From an uncultured Bacilli bacterium (lineage in GTDB: Bacteria; Bacillota_I; Bacilli_A; RF39; UBA660), in contig CAJUNE010000013.1 in the NCBI GenBank assembly GCA_910587745.1, positions 1 through 34,923 on the forward strand: a stretch of DNA of 34,923 nt. The letters run 5' to 3'. The position numbers were made by a program, and so were the translations under genes. The number at the start of each line of letters is the position of its first letter. The stretch's first letter is position 1. The notes under the pieces were generated by a model, which was given only the letters and a program-made list of their open reading frames with translations, was not told the origin of the DNA and searched no databases. Below, piece by piece: positions 30,935-34,923 of the stretch.

Positions 30935-32193
30935 TTTTAATAGTGTGGTTTTTCTTTTGTTTAATGTCGACTTTTGGTTATACTTATTTATTTTATAAAA
31001 TTAATAATGTTGATAAAGTATCAAGATTTTCAGTTTTATTATTTGCAATTGGTGTTGTAGTTATGACTTTCTTAAAACATTTTAATATTGAATATATTAC
31101 ATTATTAAGTTATTTTATTTTTTATCCTATATTATTCTATACTATTGATAGATCTAGTCTTAAAAAAATTCTTGTAAATACTTTTATTATAGGTTTATTT
31201 GGCATACTTTTTGATTTAATATCTATGTTGTTAGTATTAAGTTTTTGTATGATTTTTAATGTGGATTTAGATAGTTATTATAATCTTTTTTCAATTTTTA
31301 TGTCGATATTGGTGTTTTTTGCTTTTATTTTTATAGGAAAATATAATAGGATTAGAAAAGTTTTAAATAAAATAGTTGATTTTTTTAGTAATATTGAATA
31401 TTTTGATTATGCTTTAATTATTTTTTGCTTTTCTATTTGTATTTTAGCAGTTAGTATATTTTCTAATCTTGAAAAAGTAAAGACTGATATCCTTCTTTTT
31501 ATAATAGCTTTCTTAATAGTAATAGTCTTTATTGTTTTAGTAAAACTAAAGATCAGCAGTTTTGAAAATAAAAAATTCTTAAATACTTTAAAAGAAAATA
31601 ATGATTTTTACATAAAAATTGATGATGAAAATAGAATATTTAAACATAATTTAATGGCTAAGCTTTCTAGTATAAAATCTGTTTCTAATAAAAAAGCTAT
31701 TTCTTTGATTGATGATTATGTATTTAAAACTAATAAAAATTTATCATATTCTAAAAAGATGAAAAGTGTTCCATATGGTTTAAATGGAATTATTTATCAA
31801 AAAACTTATCCTTATTTAGAAAATATTAATTTTAAGCTGAATAATAAAATTGGTTTTGATATCTTTAATGTGTTAAGACCTCGAAGATATAATGTTCTTA
31901 TAGAAAAATTAGTTTTATGTTTAGATAATGCTATAGAAGCAAGTTTAAATAGTAAAAGTAAATTGGTTATTATTAATTTATATGATGATGACAATAGTAT
32001 TTATATAGAAATAAAAAATAGCTTTGCAAATACAATAGATGTTGATAATTTAGGAAACTTAAATTATTCAACAAAAGGTAAAAAAAGAGGATTAGGTTTA
32101 TTTTCTATGTTAAGGGATAGTGAAGCATTAGTGGGTGTAAAGGTAGTTAATAATTATTTTATAAGTACAATAAGTACAAGAAAACAAAAATAA
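30931..32193 (+). CDS. agrC: AgrC-like histidine kinase (GHKL)
   Basis: This 420-aa sensor has about six N-terminal TM helices (1-205), typical of AgrC, followed by a cytoplasmic DHp/GHKL kinase. His239 is in IFKHNLMAKLSS, the N-box Asp332-Asn333 in LDNAIEASLNS and the G-box at about 382-390 (KGKKRGLGLFSML). The membrane domain should bind the cyclic peptide made by AgrB/AgrD. Its stop codon overlaps the shared terminator at 32191-32208, convergent with agrBD. An orthodox length for the family. Confidence 0.9.
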   Translation: MILIVWFFFCLMSTFGYTYLFYKINNVDKVSRFSVLLFAIGVVVMTFLKHFNIEYITLLSYFIFYPILFYTIDRSSLKKILVNTFIIGLFGILFDLISMLLVLSFCMIFNVDLDSYYNLFSIFMSILVFFAFIFIGKYNRIRKVLNKIVDFFSNIEYFDYALIIFCFSICILAVSIFSNLEKVKTDILLFIIAFLIVIVFIVLVKLKISSFENKKFLNTLKENNDFYIKIDDENRIFKHNLMAKLSSIKSVSNKKAISLIDDYVFKTNKNLSYSKKMKSVPYGLNGIIYQKTYPYLENINFKLNNKIGFDIFNVLRPRRYNVLIEKLVLCLDNAIEASLNSKSKLVIINLYDDDNSIYIEIKNSFANTIDVDNLGNLNYSTKGKKRGLGLFSMLRDSEALVGVKVVNNYFISTISTRKQK

Positions 32194-32208
32194 CATCGCA
32201 AGATGTTA
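32191..32208. terminator. shared terminator, agrC / agrD
   Basis: Perfect 7-bp stem TAACATC (32191-32197) / GATGTTA (32202-32208) with a GCAA loop. T-rich tails follow on both strands; the + tail is weaker. Confidence 0.78.
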
Positions 32209-32219
32209 CTTTCTTTTAC

Positions 32220-32327
32220 TTATATTAATTCTTCAGGACATTCTGGTTCGTCAAATAACATCCAAATTGTAAATGTAGATGCTGTTGATTCTGCTACTTT
32301 ACTTATAATATTAGATAAAAATTCCAT
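32220..32327 (-). CDS. agrD: AgrD-like autoinducing peptide precursor
   Basis: This 35-residue ORF lies 43 nt after agrB on the same strand. A strong SD (AGGAGG) precedes it. The N-terminal MEFLSNIISKVAEST is an amphipathic helix and the C-terminal DEPECPEELI is the conserved AgrD tail that AgrB recognises. The expected signal region is ASTFTIWMLF (residues 16-25) before Asp26. No Cys or Ser is at the usual ring position (five residues before the D); that site is Ile21. Nearest hydroxyls are Thr20, Thr18 and Ser17. The only Cys (Cys30) is in the tail. Too short for standard ORF thresholds. Confidence 0.85.
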   Translation of the reverse strand: MEFLSNIISKVAESTASTFTIWMLFDEPECPEELI

Positions 32328-32370
32328 TTTCTTACCTCCTTTACTTTTTGTTTAAATCTATTTTATTAAT

Positions 32371-32982
32371 TTAAACCATATTAATTGTTTTTCTATAATA
32401 TTTATAATTATTAAATTGAGTCTTTGTTATTTTATAAAATAATGGGTTAATAAATAAACTTTGAATAAAACTTGCATATATGATGGCATTATTTATTAAA
32501 TGATTTATCTTTAATACAAATAATACTATATATATAATTATTACTGCTGTTGAAATTATTTTGCATTTCTTTCGATGCTCTTTTCTTATTAATGGGCGTT
32601 TTTGAGTATCAGCTGGAGACCATAAAATCATAGATATCAGTGCTATTCCTAATATAATGTATCCAATTATATCTGGTATAATATAATTTTTAATCAATAA
32701 TGGGATAATGTTATATGCTATAATACTTGATATCCAACAGCCTATATTAGTTTTTGCATGCCAGCCAAAACTATATGTTCTAATGCCTGTATAAAAAAAT
32801 AAGAACCATATAGTTTGTTTTATAGTCTTTGTTATAATTGCTATTATAATTATGACACTTAATTTGACTATTAAACTGTATATACCTTGAAGTCCATAAT
32901 TTAATTTTTTTAATTTTAAATCATCACATTCTTGGTATTTCATAATAAATTTAATAGATGAATTTACAAACTTCTCTTTCAT
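32371..32982 (-). CDS. agrB: AgrB-like peptide-processing membrane endopeptidase
   Basis: This 203-aa membrane protein cleaves AgrD and forms the cyclic intermediate. The catalytic His75 and Cys82 lie in SFGWHAKTNIGCWISS, with the seven-residue spacing of AgrB. SPADTQKRPLI is the conserved DxxxRP-type motif. Five to six TM helices are predicted (about 32-51, 57-68, 82-98, 104-122, 143-160). It heads the agrB-agrD unit on the minus strand. A TATAAT (minus strand, about 33013-33008) lies upstream; a -35 is not clear. Confidence 0.92.
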   Translation of the reverse strand: MKEKFVNSSIKFIMKYQECDDLKLKKLNYGLQGIYSLIVKLSVIIIIAIITKTIKQTIWFLFFYTGIRTYSFGWHAKTNIGCWISSIIAYNIIPLLIKNYIIPDIIGYIILGIALISMILWSPADTQKRPLIRKEHRKKCKIISTAVIIIYIVLFVLKINHLINNAIIYASFIQSLFINPLFYKITKTQFNNYKYYRKTINMV

Positions 32983-33300
32983 ATTCTACTTCCTTATTAC
33001 AAACTTATTATACCTCAATAATATTGATAATTAAATATAGTTTACTCAAAGCAATTTATTTTGTGCTTCAAAAATATATTTGGTTTTGTTTTCTCACAGT
33101 ATATATTTTTTATGTTATGAATTTAATATTTGACGCTTTTAAACTTTTAATAGTTTTTGAAATATGATATCTTTGGAATAGCTTGATAATAAATCGGTTA
33201 TTTACTTGCAATTTTTTCTTTCAAAGATTGTTACCAAGTAAGATCCGAAGTGGTCTGTATGTTGTTTTCTGTACGAAGTAGAAAGGCGAGGTGTGATATG
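32983..33300. promoter_or_regulatory. gene-free divergent region between agrB and the cold-shock gene
   Basis: This 318-nt stretch contains the agrB -10 (TATAAT, minus strand) and the 5' region of the cold-shock gene. A TTGACG (33130-33135) might be a -35, but no matching -10 is clear. The part 33215-33297 is less AT-rich than the rest and could be the long structured 5' leader usual for csp mRNAs; I could not define a fold. I see no gene in it. Confidence 0.4.
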
Positions 33301-33513
33301 ATGCAAGGTAAAGTAAAATGGTTTAATAATGAAAAAGGCTATGGTTTTATTGAATATAACGATTTAGAAGATATCTTTGTTCATTATTCTGCAATCATTA
33401 AAGAAGGTTATAAGACTTTAAAAGAAGGCGCTATTGTTGATTTTAAATTAATTGAAACTTCTAAAGGGTTACAAGCTGTTGATGTTTGCGAAAAAGAATT
33501 AACTACTATTTAA
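33301..33513 (+). CDS. cold-shock domain protein (Csp family)
   Basis: This 70-aa CSD protein binds single-stranded nucleic acids as an RNA chaperone. MQGKVKWFNNEKGYGFIEY carries RNP1 (KGYGFI) and LEDIFVHYSAI carries RNP2. Length is normal. ATGs at 33298 and 33301 both follow GAGGTG; the second has better spacing and gives the family N-terminus. A terminator ends it 10 nt after the stop. Confidence 0.95.
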   Translation: MQGKVKWFNNEKGYGFIEYNDLEDIFVHYSAIIKEGYKTLKEGAIVDFKLIETSKGLQAVDVCEKELTTI

Positions 33514-33523
33514 TTTAGTAGTT
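33501..33523 (+). terminator. csp terminator
   Basis: AACTACTA (33501-33508), 7-nt loop, TAGTAGTT (33516-33523), then a T-run. It overlaps the last codons of csp. Confidence 0.85.
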
Positions 33524-33570
33524 TTTTTTATGTTTTCATGCTATAATTGATTTAAAGGTAAGGTGATTTT

Positions 33571-34095
33571 ATGGAATTAAATATTAGGGGAGATAAGTTA
33601 GTTGTTACTAAAGCAATAAAAGATTATGTTACTGATAAAATGTCTAAACTTGATAAATATTTTGAAGAAGCTAGTAAGATTAAAGCTAGTATTCTTATCA
33701 AAGTTAAAAACGATGAGCAAATTATTGAAGTTACTGTTCCTACTAGTAAATTTACTTTAAGAGCAGAAGAAAAACATAATGATTTGTACGCAGCTATAGA
33801 TTTAGTTACTGATAAATTAGAAAGACAAATTAGAAAAAATAAAACTAGACTTAATAATAAGTTTAAAAATATTATTCAATTTGATATTAATACAGATATA
33901 GAAGCTACTGAAGATACTTTAAATATTATTAAAAGAAAAAATATTACGACTAAACCTATGGACGAAGAAGAAGCTATACTTCAAATGGAACTTCTAAATC
34001 ATGATTTCTTTGTTTTTAAAAATATTGATGAAGAATGCGTTTCAGTTATCTATAAAAGAAAAGATAATGATTATGGAATCATTAATGTAAAATAA
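33571..34095 (+). CDS. hpf: long-form ribosome hibernation promoting factor
   Basis: This 174-aa protein has an N-terminal HPF/RaiA domain (1-95: MELNIRGDKLVVTKAIKDYV, then LRAEEKHNDLYAAIDLVTDKLERQI) and the C-terminal domain of long HPF (KPMDEEEAILQMELLNHDFFVF..), which drives 100S ribosome dimerisation. A linker (about 100-120) connects the two. Expression is typically raised in stationary phase. A TGC-TATAAT (33539-33547) extended -10 lies upstream, with SD AAGGTG. Terminator downstream. Confidence 0.95.
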   Translation: MELNIRGDKLVVTKAIKDYVTDKMSKLDKYFEEASKIKASILIKVKNDEQIIEVTVPTSKFTLRAEEKHNDLYAAIDLVTDKLERQIRKNKTRLNNKFKNIIQFDINTDIEATEDTLNIIKRKNITTKPMDEEEAILQMELLNHDFFVFKNIDEECVSVIYKRKDNDYGIINVK

Positions 34096-34104
34096 AATTA
34101 AGCT

Positions 34105-34135
34105 AGACTTGTCGATTTGATAAGTCTTTTTTTTT
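34105..34135 (+). terminator. hpf terminator
   Basis: AGACTTGTC (34105-34113), 5-nt loop, GATAAGTCT (34119-34127), then nine T residues. Nine pairs with one G-U. Confidence 0.85.
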
Positions 34136-34248
34136 ACGTTTTTGTTAAATATAATCACAAATATATTGAAAAATACTCAATAATATTATATACTAGATGT
34201 ATATTAGAAATACACAATATAAATATATAATGATATGTATATGGTAAG

Positions 34249-34301
34249 TTTTGACAAGTTTTGTCGAAGCTAATGAAAATAAAATTTATTAGTACTATAA
34301 T
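34249..34301 (+). promoter_or_regulatory. tandem 0A-box-like repeat and -10 before the surface-protein gene
   Basis: TTTTGACAAG (34249-34258) and TTTTGTCGAA (34259-34268) are in tandem; the second is a consensus-like Spo0A box. A TATAAT (34296-34301) follows with no -35 at 17 bp. Confidence 0.55.
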
Positions 34302-34328
34302 AGCAAAATAGAAAGGGAGTATTTAAAA

Positions 34329-34923
34329 GTGAGAAAGAAAGTATTAAGTGTATTAGTATTACTAGGAGTAATAAGTATTATAATAATTAATAATGATAAT
34401 GAGAAAAATATTATAGTTAAAGATAATATAGATATAAGAAATAATACTTTAGCAATGTATAAAAGTGAAGAGGGAACAAATTATACAGAAATAACTGAAA
34501 TGCCAAGTGAAGGATATATAATAAATGAGGAGAGAACATATTGTACTATGGATAATAAAACTCAAATAAAAGGGAAAGTAAAATCTATAGAAGGAAATAC
34601 AATAGTAACAAATATAAAAAAGAATGATAAATGTTATTTATATTTTGATAAGCAGCCAACAGGAAGTGAGACAATACTAGGAAATATAACAGTAAAAGCA
34701 GGAACACCAACATTCACAAATGCAGCAACAACAGATGAAGGAGTATATAAAGTAAGTGATGGAATGTATGGTGGTTACAGCTACTATTGGAGAGGAGCAG
34801 TAACAAACAACTATGTAAAGTTTGCTAATAAGTGTTGGAGAATTATCAGAATCAATGGTGATGGATCAATGCGTTTGATCTATGATGGAACAACATGTCA
34901 TGCAAACGGAACAAGCACAACAG
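34329..34923 (+). CDS. surface/secreted protein, 3' end beyond the window
   Basis: A GTG-start ORF runs 198 codons to the window edge. The N-terminus MRKKVLSVLVLLGVISIIII is a signal anchor, then a low-complexity Asn/Ile/Lys region, one Cys pair (about 75 and 100) and a block near the end: YYWRGAVTNNYVKF, then NKCWRIIRINGDGSMRLIYDG. I recall the WRIIRINGDGS-RLIYDG block from large surface-protein families of uncultured gut Firmicutes, which would need checking. Codon use changes: the first part strongly favours A-ending codons (ATA, ACA, GTA), unlike the T-rich genes elsewhere. The block from about 34765 is richer in C-ending codons (TAC, AAC, ATC). SD AAAGGGAG. Tandem 0A-like boxes lie upstream. 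Function unknown. Confidence 0.7.
   Translation, partial: MRKKVLSVLVLLGVISIIIINNDNEKNIIVKDNIDIRNNTLAMYKSEEGTNYTEITEMPSEGYIINEERTYCTMDNKTQIKGKVKSIEGNTIVTNIKKNDKCYLYFDKQPTGSETILGNITVKAGTPTFTNAATTDEGVYKVSDGMYGGYSYYWRGAVTNNYVKFANKCWRIIRINGDGSMRLIYDGTTCHANGTSTT

Noticed and set aside
33168..33300. Cold-shock thermosensor leader
   Set aside because: The leader is long enough but I could not identify a defined alternative fold or promoter by eye.
1..34923. CRISPR arrays, insertion sequences, prophage genes
   Set aside because: No regularly spaced repeats, transposase or phage structural genes are visible.

Overview
The window is an AT-rich chromosomal segment of an endospore-forming, low-GC Gram-positive bacterium (Bacillota, Bacilli-like). 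Evidence for this is a full-length Spo0A plus SpoIID, SpoIIQ, SpoIIID, YabG, YabP, YabQ, SpoVG and CwlD, together with Veg, the RNA polymerase delta subunit and AgrB/AgrC/AgrA homologues. The genetic code is standard: the tRNA-Trp has anticodon CCA and TGA is used as a stop. Small proteins, very low GC and divergent housekeeping enzymes suggest an uncultured gut Bacilli lineage related to the Mollicutes; that placement is inference.

Layout. 1-1850: end of tRNA-Trp, then an XRE regulator, a transglutaminase-like protein and a CYTH protein. 1870-3918 (-): HEPN/Abi protein and HtrA in one transcript. 4056-7182: zinc phospholipase C-like protein, CwlD, a two-TM protein and a second XRE regulator. 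7198-11809 (-): tatD, 3D-domain protein, rsmA, yabG, veg, spoVG, yabP, yabQ, divIC, in the same relative order as in Bacillus subtilis. 11879-13524: an orphan gene, rpiB, a DUF1146 protein and a 67-aa orphan. 13543-18272 (-): ywiB-argS, rpoE, prfA-prmC. 18338-20293: class A PBP. 20372-26344 (-): pgk-tpiA, spo0A, gpmI and an orphan gene. 26456-30142: orphan, spoIID, spoIIQ, spoIIID and an unknown gene where mbl would be expected. 30242-32982: an agr quorum-sensing locus with agrA-agrC on + facing agrB-agrD on -. 33301-34095: cold-shock protein and long HPF. 34329-end: start of a surface-protein gene.

The strongest candidate for an undescribed system lies upstream of ywiB-argS. A promoter drives a 19-codon leader ORF with four consecutive arginine codons. 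It is followed by four alternating complementary segments (CTTGTA/TACAAG/CTTGTA/TACAAG), the last inside an intrinsic terminator. This is the arrangement of a ribosome-mediated arginine attenuator controlling arginyl-tRNA synthetase, a role often filled by T-boxes in Gram-positives.

Other notable points are an AgrD-like precursor without Cys or Ser at the usual ring position; helically phased tandem 0A-box-like sites upstream of spo0A, with similar pairs upstream of spoIIQ and the terminal surface gene; and a hairpin that buries the spoIIID ribosome-binding site. Most genes are followed by clear hairpin-plus-U-tract terminators, many shared by convergent genes.
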